NCBI RefSeq assembly: GCF_040253635.1
Contig: NZ_JBEJGX010000003.1
Location: forward strand, 7,775,501 to 7,839,500
Source of the DNA: Streptomyces sp. Edi2
Lineage (GTDB): Bacteria; Actinomycetota; Actinomycetes; Streptomycetales; Streptomycetaceae
Direction: 5' to 3'
DNA length: 64,000 nt
Shown here piece after piece: positions 15,375 through 24,338 of the stretch. Within the stretch, counting starts at the first letter, position 1; every line of letters begins with the position of its first letter. The translations under genes were made by a program, and so were the position numbers. The notes below the pieces were generated by a model. The model ran no database searches and was not told the origin of the DNA. It saw nothing but the letters and a program-made list of their open reading frames with translations.

Positions 15375-16949
15375 TCAGGGGGTGGGGGTGCCGCTGCTGC
15401 CCGGGGTGCCGCTGTCCGGGGCGACGGCGGCGTGCATGGCCAGGACTCCGGTGCGCTTGCGCTGGACGAACCAGTAGTAGGTGAACCCGCCGATCGCGAC
15501 GACGCCGATGAACAAGAAGGCGCCCCAGCGCAGGTACCAGTGCTGCGGACCGGTCGCGTTGTAGACCGCGGCGCGTGGCCAGGCGAGGTTGAGGGACATG
15601 CCGAAGCCCCAGAGCACGGCGAGGACGTTCACCGGAAGGCCGAACTTGCCCAGGGAGAACTTCCCCTTGGCCGGCGTCCAGTTGCCGCGCAGCCGCTGGA
15701 AGAGCATCGGCAGGGTGACCGCCAGGTAGGCCAGGTAGATCATGATGATCGCGATGCTGGTGATCACCGAGAAGATCTGCGGCTGGTTGACGTTGATGAG
15801 GAGGATGCCGATCGCCACCAGGCCGATGATCACGGCCGGCAGCACCGGCGTCTGGAAGCGCGGGCTGACCTTGGCGAGCAGCGAGGCGGCCGGGAGGTTG
15901 TTGTCCCTGGCCATCGCGAACGCCAGCCGGATGCCCGCGGTGTGCACCGCCAGCTCGCACACGGTGATCGCAATAACCACACACCAGAGCACGATCTGCC
16001 CGATGGTCGAGCCGAGCGTGGACAGCACCACGTACTGCAGGCCGTCCACGGACAGCTTCGCGGAGTGCAGATCGGGCACCGAGAGCAGGGCGAAGAGGAG
16101 GATCAGACCGCCGATGAGGAAGGACGCGATCAGGGCCCGCAGGATGGCGCGGGGCGCGTTGCGGCCGGGGTCCTTGGACTCCTCACCGAGCGAGGAGGCG
16201 GTGTCGAAGCCGTACATGACGTACGCCGAGGCCAGTGCCGCGGTGAGGAACGCACCGAAGTAACCGAGGGTTTGGCCACTGCCCAGACCGAAGGTGTTCA
16301 GCACGACGCCGGGTCCGCGGGTGACGTGCGCGGCGAGAAGAATGATCAGAACGACGGCGGCGATCAGCTCGATCGCCACGCCCGCGGAGTTGATCCGCGC
16401 CATCAGCTTGACCCCGAAGGCGTTCACCAGGGTGGTGAAGGTGATGAGGATCGTGCCGAGCACCACGGCGTTCTCGGCCGCGGATTTGCCGGTGCCGTCG
16501 CCGATGAACTGGAACCACGACGAGATCTGCGGCAGCGTCACCTGGTACGCCAGCGCCACCGCGGACAGCGACACCATGGTGGCGGTCACCATCATCCAGC
16601 CGCCGAGCCAGCCGATGTGCGGACCGCCGAGCTTCTTCGACCAGTTGTAGACCGACCCGGCCACCGGGTAGCGGGCGGCCAGCTCGCAGAAGCACAGCGC
16701 CACCATCAGCTGCCCGAGGAAGACCATCGGCCAGGACCACCAGTACGCCGGGCCGCCGTGGGCGATACCGAAGTAGAACAGCTGGAAGGTGCCGGTGAGG
16801 ATGGAGATATAGCTGATGCCGGCGGCGAAGGTGTGGAAGTTGCCCAGGGTGCGCTTGAGTTCCGGCTTGTAGCCGAGTTCGGCCAGGGAATCGTCGTCGT
16901 GTGAACCGTCGGCCCGGGTGCCGGGGCGCGGGGACTCGGAGTCGGTCAC
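15375..16949 (-). CDS. APC-superfamily permease (amino acid/choline)
   Basis: This 524-aa permease has about 12 membrane segments. Signatures are KRTLGNFHTFAAGISYISIL, YPVAGSVYNWSKKLGG, YGFDTASSLGEESKDPGRNAPR and GIRLAFAMARDNNLPAA, typical of the amino acid/amine APC branch. It starts with GTG at 16949 and overlaps the aldehyde dehydrogenase stop by 4 bp (GTGA), so translation is coupled. Sitting between betaine-aldehyde dehydrogenase and choline dehydrogenase type genes, it most likely imports the alcohol or amine they oxidise. Gamma-aminobutyrate or another amine remains possible. Confidence 0.85.
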   Translation of the reverse strand: MTDSESPRPGTRADGSHDDDSLAELGYKPELKRTLGNFHTFAAGISYISILTGTFQLFYFGIAHGGPAYWWSWPMVFLGQLMVALCFCELAARYPVAGSVYNWSKKLGGPHIGWLGGWMMVTATMVSLSAVALAYQVTLPQISSWFQFIGDGTGKSAAENAVVLGTILITFTTLVNAFGVKLMARINSAGVAIELIAAVVLIILLAAHVTRGPGVVLNTFGLGSGQTLGYFGAFLTAALASAYVMYGFDTASSLGEESKDPGRNAPRAILRALIASFLIGGLILLFALLSVPDLHSAKLSVDGLQYVVLSTLGSTIGQIVLWCVVIAITVCELAVHTAGIRLAFAMARDNNLPAASLLAKVSPRFQTPVLPAVIIGLVAIGILLINVNQPQIFSVITSIAIIMIYLAYLAVTLPMLFQRLRGNWTPAKGKFSLGKFGLPVNVLAVLWGFGMSLNLAWPRAAVYNATGPQHWYLRWGAFLFIGVVAIGGFTYYWFVQRKRTGVLAMHAAVAPDSGTPGSSGTPTP

Positions 16950-18415
16950 TCGAACCACCTCTGCGGACGTGGCGCGGTATTGCGCCAGACGTGCTTGGCC
17001 TCCTGGTACTCGGCCAGTCCCGCGGGCCCCAGCTCGCGCCCGATGCCCGACTGCTTCATCCCGCCCCACTCGGCCTGCGGCACATAGGGGTGGAAGTCGT
17101 TGATCCATACCGTGCCCGCGCGCAGCCGGGCGGCGACCCGGTGCGCACGCCCGCTGTCCTGCGTCCACACCGCCCCGGCCAGCCCGTACACCGTGTCGTT
17201 GGCGAGCGAGACCGCCTCGTCCTCGGAACGGAACCGCTCGACGGTCAGCACCGGGCCGAAACTCTCGTCACGCACGACGGACATGTCCGGGGTGCACTCG
17301 TCCAGCACGGTCGGCAGGTAGTAGAAGCCGTTGGCCAGCGACGGATCGTCGGGCCGGGAACCGCCGCAGAGCAGTACGGCGCCCTCTTCGAGCCCCGCCG
17401 CCACATACGCCTCGATCTTCGCGAGGTGCGCGGCCGAGATCAGCGGGCCGGTCCTGGCATGCTCGTCGAACGGCCCGCCGAGCCGGATCCGCTGGGCGCG
17501 GGAGACCAGTTCGTCGACGAACGCATCGTGCAGCTCTTCCTGGACGAGCAGCCGGGCGCCCGCCGAGCAGACCTGCCCGGAGTGCAGGAAGACCGCCATC
17601 AGGGCGTAGTCGACGGCGGTGTCGAAATCGGCGTCCGCGAAGACGATGTTGGGGTTCTTGCCGCCCAGCTCCAGGGCGATCTTCTTCACCGTCGGCGCCG
17701 CCGCTGCCATGATGCGCCGCCCGGTGAGCAGACCGCCGGTGAACGACACCATGTCCACCCGGGGGTCCTCGGTCAGCGGCGCGCCCACCACCTGGCCGGT
17801 GCCCAGCACCAGATTGGCGGCGCCGTCCGGCAGCCCGGCCTCGGCCAGCAGCCGCATGAGGTGGACGGCGGTGTGCGGGGTGAGCTCACTGGGCTTCAGG
17901 ATGAAGGTGTTGCCCGTAACCAGGGCGGGGGCGACCTTCCAGGCGGTCTGCAGCAGCGGGTAGTTCCACGGGGTGATCAGCGCGCAGACGCCGACCGGCT
18001 CGTGCCGCACCGTACTGGCGATCTCCGGGGCGCCGGCGTCCACCACCCGGTCGGTCCCGCCGGCCGCGCCGAGGTTGCCGAAGTAGCGGAAGCAGTTGGC
18101 GATGTCGTCCATGTCGTAGGCGCTCTCGACCAGCCGCTTGCCGGTGTCCAGCGACTCGGCCCTGGCCAGCGCGTCCTTGTCGCGCTCCAGCAGCTCGGCG
18201 ACGCGCAGTACGAGCCGGCCGCGCTCGGCCGCCGGTGTCCGCGGCCAGGGCCCGTCGTCGAAGGCCGTCCGGGCAGCGCCGATCGCCGCCGCCACGTCCT
18301 TCGGCCCGCCCTCGTCAACGGTCGCGACCAGCGTGCCGTCCGCCGGGCAGCGGATCTCCCGCACCTGCCCGTCGGCCGCTGCGGTCCACTGACCCCCGAT
18401 GAACAGCTCCGGCAT
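16946..18415 (-). CDS. betB: NAD-dependent aldehyde dehydrogenase, betaine-aldehyde type
   Basis: This 489-aa aldehyde dehydrogenase has all core residues: Asn151 in LITPWNYPLLQ, Glu249 in ELGGKNPNIVFADAD, and the nucleophile Cys283 in HSGQVCSAG. The C-terminal PYVPQAEWGGMKQSGIGRELG is typical of betaine-aldehyde dehydrogenases. It oxidises an aldehyde to the acid in the cytoplasm and starts the three-gene operon. The ATG at 18415 has no strong ribosome-binding site, but the family starts there. A short palindrome, GTGA-cga-TCAC (18517-18527), nested in CTCGGT...ACCGAG, lies about 100 bp upstream and may be an operator. The symbol rests on context. Confidence 0.85.
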   Translation of the reverse strand: MPELFIGGQWTAAADGQVREIRCPADGTLVATVDEGGPKDVAAAIGAARTAFDDGPWPRTPAAERGRLVLRVAELLERDKDALARAESLDTGKRLVESAYDMDDIANCFRYFGNLGAAGGTDRVVDAGAPEIASTVRHEPVGVCALITPWNYPLLQTAWKVAPALVTGNTFILKPSELTPHTAVHLMRLLAEAGLPDGAANLVLGTGQVVGAPLTEDPRVDMVSFTGGLLTGRRIMAAAAPTVKKIALELGGKNPNIVFADADFDTAVDYALMAVFLHSGQVCSAGARLLVQEELHDAFVDELVSRAQRIRLGGPFDEHARTGPLISAAHLAKIEAYVAAGLEEGAVLLCGGSRPDDPSLANGFYYLPTVLDECTPDMSVVRDESFGPVLTVERFRSEDEAVSLANDTVYGLAGAVWTQDSGRAHRVAARLRAGTVWINDFHPYVPQAEWGGMKQSGIGRELGPAGLAEYQEAKHVWRNTAPRPQRWFE

Positions 18416-18512
18416 GGTGGTGCCTCCGGTCTCCGGCTCGTACGAGGCGGCGGCGTCGGCCGCGGCGCCCCGGCCGACGGCGTCGGGCCGACGGGCGGCC
18501 CGCCGCGCGGAC

Positions 18513-18536
18513 CTCGGTGACGATCACTGAACCGAG
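18513..18536. promoter_or_regulatory. inverted repeat upstream of the betaine-type operon
   Basis: CTCGGT and ACCGAG flank a smaller palindrome, GTGA-cga-TCAC (18517-18527). It lies in the divergent gap between the aldehyde dehydrogenase (minus) and the DUF6314 gene (plus), where an operator would be expected. Confidence 0.3.
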
Positions 18537-18661
18537 AGTAAGACGGGCGGTGCGGCTCCGCACGGTACGAAGGGCCGGGGGAGAAGGAGCCGGAGGAGAG
18601 GGGAACGCCGCCGGGCGGGGCCGACGGGGTGACGCCCGCGGGCGCACGGGAGAATGGGGGG

Positions 18662-19252
18662 ATGGGCAGTGAGCTGGACCGAGGGCAGGGGCAGGAAGCG
18701 GCGCGGGCGCCGCGGCCGGGGCGGCCCCCGGAGCCAGAGCCAAAGCGGCACTCGAAGCCGGGGCGGGCCCTGGGGCAGGAGCCTGAACCGGGGCCGGTTG
18801 CCGGACCGCATCCGTCCCCGCACCCCGTCCCCGACGCCGCGGCGTACCTCTCCGGCCGCTGGAGCATCGAGCGCACCGTGTGCGACCTGCGGACCGGCGT
18901 CGAGGGCAGCTTCCGCGGCACCGCAGAGTTCCGGCCCGACCCGGCGGGGAAGGGCCTGTTGCATAGCGAGGAGGGCCGGCTGCGGTGGGGCGCCGTGGTG
19001 CATCCGGCGAGCCGCACCCTGCGACTGCGGCCCCGCCCGGACGGCACCGCCGAGATCGACTTCGCCGACGGCCGGCCCTTTCACGACCTCGACCTCAGGA
19101 CCGGCCGCTGGCGTGCCGTCCACCCCTGCGCCGAGGACCGCTACGAGGGAACGTTCACCGTCACCGGGGCGGACACCTGGCATCTGGAGTGGCGGGTCGG
19201 CGGGCCGGCGAAGGATCAGCTGCTGCGCTCGGCCTACCGGCGGCTGAGGTGA
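18662..19252 (+). CDS. DUF6314 family protein
   Basis: This 196-aa protein has a proline-rich, low-complexity N terminus (about 1-45). A compact beta-rich domain follows, with AAYLSGRWSIERTVCDL, GSFRGTAEF, DLRTGRWRAVHPCAEDRYEG and WHLEWRVGGPAKD. This matches the DUF6314 family (lipocalin/nitrobindin-like size), whose function is unknown. ATG 18662 was preferred because GGGAG lies nine bases upstream and no conserved sequence precedes it; a GTG at 18629 is the alternative. It is a single gene, divergent from the betaine-type operon, and its end faces a strong terminator. Confidence 0.75.
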   Translation: MGSELDRGQGQEAARAPRPGRPPEPEPKRHSKPGRALGQEPEPGPVAGPHPSPHPVPDAAAYLSGRWSIERTVCDLRTGVEGSFRGTAEFRPDPAGKGLLHSEEGRLRWGAVVHPASRTLRLRPRPDGTAEIDFADGRPFHDLDLRTGRWRAVHPCAEDRYEGTFTVTGADTWHLEWRVGGPAKDQLLRSAYRRLR

Positions 19253-19318
19253 GAGCGACGGGGCAGGGTGCGGACGGCCGCCGGGCGCGGCCGACCGCCG
19301 GGCCCGTACGCGGACGCA

Positions 19319-19363
19319 CGGACGGCGCCGCCGGGGAGCGGATGTCCCCGGCGGCGCCGTCCG
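19319..19363. terminator. strong bidirectional hairpin terminator
   Basis: A perfect stem of about 18 bp, GGACGGCGCCGCCGGGG against CCCCGGCGGCGCCGTCC with one extra C-G closing pair, encloses a 9-nt loop. It lies between the convergent DUF6314 gene (ends 19252) and the exported protein gene (ends 19383). Confidence 0.8.
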
Positions 19364-19382
19364 GTGTGTGCTGGGCGAGGGC

Positions 19383-20903
19383 TCAGGCGGCGGGCAGCTT
19401 CCCGCGTCCGAAGAGCTTGCGCTCGTCGTGCAGCGCGAACGGTGTGGTGCGCAGATCGGCGATCTGAATGCCGAAGATCTTCAGTTGCAGCATCAGCTCG
19501 GTCTTGAGGTCGTACCCCGCGCTGAGCGCCCACGCCGGGGCACCGCCGTCACTGGCCGCCGCGGCACGTCCGGTCAGGTGGACGGAGAGCTCACCGCCGA
19601 CGCCCGCGGTGTCGTAGAGGAACACCTGGGCGCGCGTCCCGACGCGGGCCGTCGCGGTGGCCGCCCCCTCGACCCGGGGAGTCGCCCCCTTGGTCTGCTG
19701 GTATGCCTCGTGCAGCGGCTGCCACCCGTTCTGCCGGTCGTACTTCGCGCCGACGGCGAAGGCACCGGAGGTGCGCTGGTCGGCGTCGAGCACGATGCGG
19801 CCGCCCGCGGTGAAGCGGTAGGTGAAGGTGACCTCGGTGCTGACCACGACGGGGACCGGGCCCACCCAGAAGACGTGCCGCCCGGTGACCGCCGCCAGCG
19901 GCACCGCGATCTGCCCGGTGTCAGCGGTCTTGCGGACCTTGCCGTGCACCTGCCAGCCGTAGCCGTACGAGCCGCCGAGGCCGATGGCCGCGCGCTGGGG
20001 CAGCAGGTTCAGCCCGCCGCGCTTCTCGTACTGGAAGATCAGCTCGGGCCGGAACGTCACCTCGCCGGCCAGCCGGGCGGGAGACTTGCCGGTCGCCTCC
20101 ACACCCTTGGGCAGCGGCACATTGACGCCCAGCCGCAGGGTGGTGAGCGCCTTGCGCGCCTCGGGCGACAGCGCGCTGCCGGAGGAGGTGGGGGCGGGAC
20201 GGTTACCGGAGGGAACGAGCTGGGTGCGGATCCCGGAGAAGTCGGACGCCGAGGGGCTCGGGGAGCCGGAGGCGGTGGCGCCAGGGGTGCCCGACGGCGC
20301 GTCCGGACCGCCGGACGGAGTGGCGGGGCCGCCGCTGCCCGCCCCGCTGCCGGAAGCGGGCTTCTGCATGGTGACACCCGAGGAGAGCGGCTTGACCGAG
20401 ACCTCGCCGGGCCGCAACGCCGTCCGCTGGTCCACCTTCTGATCGCCCAGCAGCTCCGAGAGCGTCGCGGGAGCGGTGGTGACCCGGACCTTGCCGTCGT
20501 GGGAGCCGGTGACCTTGCCGACCTTGAACAGCGCACCCGAAGGGGCGTGCCGGTTGGGCGCGGCGGCGATCACATCACCGGTCCGTACGGTCTTACCGGC
20601 GGACGGCTTGAGCTCCGCCTGCTTGCGGTGCGCGTCGTACGACGAGAGCTGCACGGAGACCGAATTGCCGGAACGGGTCGGCGCGTCGGACGGCCTGGCG
20701 ACCGCGGCACCGCCCTCGGGACCGGAGGCCCGGGCATCGTCCGGCACGGCACCGGGGACCGTCGCCCCGGTGGCCGGTATGCCGGCCGAGGACGTGCGCG
20801 GTGTGTCGGGGCCCGAGAGCAGTGCATGGGCGCCGAGAGCCGCGGGGACGAGTACGCCGACCGCGGCGGCGGGCACCGCGATACGGCGCCAGGAAACAGC
20901 CAT
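19383..20903 (-). CDS. exported protein of unknown function
   Basis: This 506-aa protein begins with a signal peptide or anchor (VSWRRIAVPAAAVGVLVPAALG), followed by a low-complexity region rich in Thr, Pro, Gly and Ala. An early region, GKTVRTGDVIAAAPNRHAP, resembles a small beta-barrel. A Gly/Pro/Ser linker spans about 180-230, and the C-terminal half is beta-rich (FRPELIFQYEKRGGL, GWQVHGKVRKTADTG). No enzyme motif is visible; Streptomyces genomes carry many such extracytoplasmic proteins. The start at 20903 has AAGGA nearby. It is divergent from the PucR-type regulator, so a shared promoter region of about 190 bp is likely. Confidence 0.75.
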   Translation of the reverse strand: MAVSWRRIAVPAAAVGVLVPAALGAHALLSGPDTPRTSSAGIPATGATVPGAVPDDARASGPEGGAAVARPSDAPTRSGNSVSVQLSSYDAHRKQAELKPSAGKTVRTGDVIAAAPNRHAPSGALFKVGKVTGSHDGKVRVTTAPATLSELLGDQKVDQRTALRPGEVSVKPLSSGVTMQKPASGSGAGSGGPATPSGGPDAPSGTPGATASGSPSPSASDFSGIRTQLVPSGNRPAPTSSGSALSPEARKALTTLRLGVNVPLPKGVEATGKSPARLAGEVTFRPELIFQYEKRGGLNLLPQRAAIGLGGSYGYGWQVHGKVRKTADTGQIAVPLAAVTGRHVFWVGPVPVVVSTEVTFTYRFTAGGRIVLDADQRTSGAFAVGAKYDRQNGWQPLHEAYQQTKGATPRVEGAATATARVGTRAQVFLYDTAGVGGELSVHLTGRAAAASDGGAPAWALSAGYDLKTELMLQLKIFGIQIADLRTTPFALHDERKLFGRGKLPAA

Positions 20904-21094
20904 GGGATTCCTTGGTGGTGCGGGGGGGTGGGGAGGAAAGCGGGGCCGGGCGCCGAACGCCGAACGCATGCCGGACGACCGGGGAAAAGTCGTCCAGGAT
21001 CGAACATCTGTAGGGGTTCGGGCGGCTTCCTCGTAGCATGGCGACGAATGATCGCTTTCGCCATGGGGAAAGACACCGAGTCGGGAGGGGACGG

Positions 21095-22480
21095 GTGGAG
21101 ACTTCCACAACGGTGCCGGAGGCCGTCGCCGCGCTGCACGCCGGGATCGGCGCCCTCACCGACGAGGTCATCGGCGGCCTCCGGGCCCAACTCCCCTCCT
21201 ATGCGGCGCTGTCGGCCGATCAGCTCCGGCCGCGGGTGCAGGCGTCCCTGCGCAACGGCCTGTCGCTGGTGCAGCGCTGGTCCGCGGAGCGCAGGACACC
21301 ACAGGGGCCGGGCGACGGGCGGGCGTACGGCATCCCGGAGGCCCACCTCGACGAGGTGACGGCCCTGGCGCGCTCACTGCCCGTTGAGGACATCATCTCC
21401 GCCTACCGGATCGGCACGGATATCGTCTGGCGGCGGTTCGGCGAGGAGATGGCGGCCCGGCGCGGGACCGCCGAGGACCTGCTGCCGATCGCCGAGACGC
21501 TGCGTGCCTGGGCCGACGCGAACACGCTGCGCATCGTGCGCAGTTGCCGGGTGGGCGCCCAGGGCGACTCGATGACGGACCGTCGGCGCGCGGCGAGGGT
21601 CCGCGCCCTGCTGCTCGGCGAGGCGCGGTGGGGCACCGCCGGTTCCCCGGGCGGTGCGTGGGGCGCCGGGCCGGCCGGCGGCGGCACGGGCGAGGGGCAC
21701 CACGTCGGCTACCCCGTCGGCGGCTACCCCGACGATGGGCGCCGCGCCGGCGGATACCCCGAGGACGGGGCCGCAACGGAGGGCGGGTACGACCACAGCG
21801 CGCTCCGTCTGCCCTTCCGTGCGCGCCTGCCCGAGGATCCCGCGCCCGGCGCGCCGGACCGCACCCCGGAGCCCGGACCCGCCCCGCATGACACCGTCCA
21901 TCCCGGCCCCGGTGACCGCGCCTTCGGCCGGATCGTCGCCCTGTTGCGCCCCTGGCTCGCCCTGGACGGGACCGGGAAGCCTCTGGTCACGACCGTGGAC
22001 GGGGAGGTGGCGGGGCTGCTGACGGGGCGACCGGGCGGGCTGTGCCGCGGCCTGGTCCTGGGGCTCGGTGCCCCGGCCCCCGCGTCCGGACTCGCCGCGG
22101 AGTTCACCCGGGCGACCCAGGCGTTCCGGGCCGCCGTCGGCTTCGGGCTCGTCGGGGCGTTCACCCGTGAGGAACTGGGGCTGCGGGCCACGGTCGTGGC
22201 GCTCCCGGCCCTGGGGGAACAACTGGTGGGGCTCCGTCTGGCGCCGCTGGCCGAACGGGGCGAGGAGGGCGTCCAGTTGGAGGAGGCCGCGGCCGCCTAT
22301 CTGCAGCAGGGGCTGCGCCTGGAAGCCGCCGCGCGGACCCTCTACGTCCACCCCAACACCCTGCGCAACCGCCTGCGGCGCTTCGAGGAGATCACCGGCA
22401 CCAGCCTCCGCGACCCGGCCGATCTGGCGGAGGTCTGGTGGGCGCTGACACACCGAAGGATCCACGGGCCGGCGAGCTGA
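21095..22480 (+). CDS. PucR/CdaR-type transcriptional regulator
   Basis: This 461-aa protein has a helical N-terminal RsbT/GGDEF-like sensor region (about 10-165; SLPVEDIISAYRIGTDIVWRRFG). A glycine-rich linker of about 60 residues follows, containing two near copies of GGYPDDG-like text. A C-terminal PucR helix-turn-helix ends the chain (GLRLEAAARTLYVHPNTLRN, RRFEEITGTSLRDP). Such proteins respond to small metabolites and regulate nearby catabolism. GTG 21095 was chosen for its GGGAGGGG ribosome-binding site. The long disordered linker is unusual for the family. Its target is not obvious; it diverges from the exported protein at 19383-20903. Confidence 0.85.
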   Translation: METSTTVPEAVAALHAGIGALTDEVIGGLRAQLPSYAALSADQLRPRVQASLRNGLSLVQRWSAERRTPQGPGDGRAYGIPEAHLDEVTALARSLPVEDIISAYRIGTDIVWRRFGEEMAARRGTAEDLLPIAETLRAWADANTLRIVRSCRVGAQGDSMTDRRRAARVRALLLGEARWGTAGSPGGAWGAGPAGGGTGEGHHVGYPVGGYPDDGRRAGGYPEDGAATEGGYDHSALRLPFRARLPEDPAPGAPDRTPEPGPAPHDTVHPGPGDRAFGRIVALLRPWLALDGTGKPLVTTVDGEVAGLLTGRPGGLCRGLVLGLGAPAPASGLAAEFTRATQAFRAAVGFGLVGAFTREELGLRATVVALPALGEQLVGLRLAPLAERGEEGVQLEEAAAAYLQQGLRLEAAARTLYVHPNTLRNRLRRFEEITGTSLRDPADLAEVWWALTHRRIHGPAS

Positions 22481-22496
22481 GGCGCCCACCGGCTCC

Positions 22497-22545
22497 GGTG
22501 CCGCCCGGTGCCGCCCGGTGCCGCCCGGTGCCGCCCGGTGCCGGC
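22497..22545. repeat. 10-bp tandem repeat
   Basis: GGTGCCGCCC is repeated four times and followed by a degenerate fifth copy, immediately downstream of the regulator's stop. It lies between convergent genes; replication slippage or a weak terminator role is possible. Confidence 0.7.
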
Positions 22546-22592
22546 CGGGCGGGGGCCGGCGGGCCGCCGGGCGCCCGCGCCGGCCGTGTGGC

Positions 22593-23507
22593 TCAGGCCT
22601 TGACCGCCCTTAGCGCATACAGCAGCGGAACGATCGGCTCCGACGGCGGGAGACGCCACCAGCCGTTCTCGGACGGCACCATCGCATCGAACCGCTTCCA
22701 GGGCAGCAGTTCGGTCTCCCTGACCAGCTGCACGGTCAGCCCCGCCCCGATCACGGCCGAGATGACCTCCCCGAGGCCGTGCCGCCACTCGTAACTCGTC
22801 GTGGCGCCCTGCACCGGCGGACCGTCGGTGTACGTGGACGGGGTATCGCTCCTCAGCGGGCCCCGGCCTCCCAAGTAGTCATGATGGAGCCGGAGTTCCT
22901 GCCGGTCCGGGCTCGGCGTCGGCCCCAGGGAGTCGAGCAGGGGATGGAACTCGACGAGGTAGAACGTCCCGCCGGGCCGGAGCAGCGCGCTGACGATCCC
23001 GGCCCAGGTGGCCAGATCGGGGAGATAGCACAGCGCGCCCTTGCCGGTGTAGATCACATCGAACCGGCGCTCACCCAGCGCCTCCACGGCCCGGTGCACA
23101 TCGGACCGGACGAACTCCATACTCCGGCCGCCCTCCTGGGCGAGCCGCCGCGCCTCCGCGACCGCCGCAGCGGAGAAGTCGAGCCCCACCGTGCGCGCGC
23201 CCCGCGCGGCGAACGCGGCGGTCTCGGTGCCCAGATGACACTGCAGATGCAGGACGTCCCGCCCGGTCAGATCGCCCAGATCCGTCCACTCGAACGGCGC
23301 GAACCAGCCCTCGGCGGTCCGGGAACCGTCCAGGCCGTAGAACTGGCTGGCCACATGGACCGGCGTACGGGCGTCCCAGTTCGCCTCATTGGCACGCACC
23401 ATCTCGTCGGTGGTGGGCGCCTTGGCGGCAGGCTCCTCGGTGGTGGGTGCCGGGGTGGTGGGTGAGGCCCCCGGGGCGGTCGGCAACTCGCTCTGCTCTG
23501 TGGTCAT
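22593..23507 (-). CDS. class I SAM-dependent methyltransferase
   Basis: This 304-aa protein has a low-complexity, Pro/Thr-rich N terminus (about 1-35), then a Rossmann methyltransferase fold. The SAM-binding segment is VLHLQCHLGTETAAFAARGA, followed by TVGLDFSAAAVAEARRLA and DVIYTGKGALCYLPDLATWA. The late YLVEFHPLLDSLG segment is typical of a bacterial family whose substrate is unknown. ATG 23507 is preceded by AGAGG. It is a single gene, with a TetR regulator gene 142 bp upstream on the same strand. Whether that regulator controls it is unclear. Confidence 0.85.
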   Translation of the reverse strand: MTTEQSELPTAPGASPTTPAPTTEEPAAKAPTTDEMVRANEANWDARTPVHVASQFYGLDGSRTAEGWFAPFEWTDLGDLTGRDVLHLQCHLGTETAAFAARGARTVGLDFSAAAVAEARRLAQEGGRSMEFVRSDVHRAVEALGERRFDVIYTGKGALCYLPDLATWAGIVSALLRPGGTFYLVEFHPLLDSLGPTPSPDRQELRLHHDYLGGRGPLRSDTPSTYTDGPPVQGATTSYEWRHGLGEVISAVIGAGLTVQLVRETELLPWKRFDAMVPSENGWWRLPPSEPIVPLLYALRAVKA

Positions 23508-23649
23508 GCCTCTCTTGTACCGGCCGGGCGGGGGAGTGGGCCAGTACGGCTCGGCGCGGCAGACGGGACAGGATGCAGCCGACGGGACGCGGCGCGGCGG
23601 GGTGGGCAGGGTGCACCAGGCGGGGCCGGCGCACCCCAAGCCCCCACGC

Positions 23650-24297
23650 CTAAGAGTCCCGGGCCGGCGTCGTCCACACCTCGCCGACGAGGGCATTGCG
23701 CATCCCCACCCACACCATGTTCATCAGCCGCAGGGTGATCCGCTCCGGCGGCTCGCCAGGGTGGAGCGTCATCCAGTCGGTGAGCGAGTCCGCCGCCCCG
23801 ACCAGGGCGTACGTCACGAACCCGGCCTCGTCGTCGGGGCGGGCGGGCCCGGTGTCCACCGTGCCGCCGGCCCGGACCAGCCCGAAGACCTCCGTCATCA
23901 CCGCCCGCCGGGTCCGGACCAGCTCCGCCGCGATCGCCGGGCTCAGCTCCGCCGCCTGACGGTGCAGCACCACCCAGCTGTCCCGGTGCTCGGTGACGAA
24001 GGTGAAGAACGCGAGCAGCCCTGCCCGCAGCCGCAGTTCGGGAGTGTGCGCAGGGCTCGCGGCAGCGCGTAACACGGCCACCAGGCGCTCGGCCTCACGC
24101 CGCAGACAGGCGAGGAACAGCCCCTCCTTGGAGTCGAGGTAGAGATAGACCATCGGCTTGGAGATTCCGGCGAGTTCGGCGATCTCGTCGACCGAGGCGG
24201 CGTGGTAGCCGCGCCTGGCGAAGACCCTGATCGCCGCGTCGATGATCTGCTGCTCCCGGACCGGACGGGGGACACGTCGCCTGCGTATGTCAGTCAT
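23650..24297 (-). CDS. TetR-family repressor
   Basis: This 215-aa protein has an N-terminal TetR helix-turn-helix (about 15-60; IIDAAIRVFARRGYHAASVDEI and GISKPMVYLYLDSKEGLFLAC). An all-helical ligand-binding domain follows, with TEHRDSWVVLHRQAAEL. The ligand is unknown. The start is ATG 24297, and a palindrome with 10-bp arms lies directly upstream at 24313-24338, consistent with autoregulation. The gene precedes a methyltransferase gene on the same strand. Confidence 0.88.
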   Translation of the reverse strand: MTDIRRRRVPRPVREQQIIDAAIRVFARRGYHAASVDEIAELAGISKPMVYLYLDSKEGLFLACLRREAERLVAVLRAAASPAHTPELRLRAGLLAFFTFVTEHRDSWVVLHRQAAELSPAIAAELVRTRRAVMTEVFGLVRAGGTVDTGPARPDDEAGFVTYALVGAADSLTDWMTLHPGEPPERITLRLMNMVWVGMRNALVGEVWTTPARDS

Positions 24298-24312
24298 TGG
24301 CGCCAGCCTACC

Positions 24313-24338
24313 GTAACCTTACTGGCTGGTAAGTTTAC
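24313..24338. promoter_or_regulatory. TetR operator candidate (10-bp arms)
   Basis: GTAACCTTAC and GTAAGTTTAC are inverted repeats with one mismatch around a 6-bp centre (TGGCTG). The site begins 16 bp upstream of the TetR gene start, where an autoregulatory operator would sit. Confidence 0.6.
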
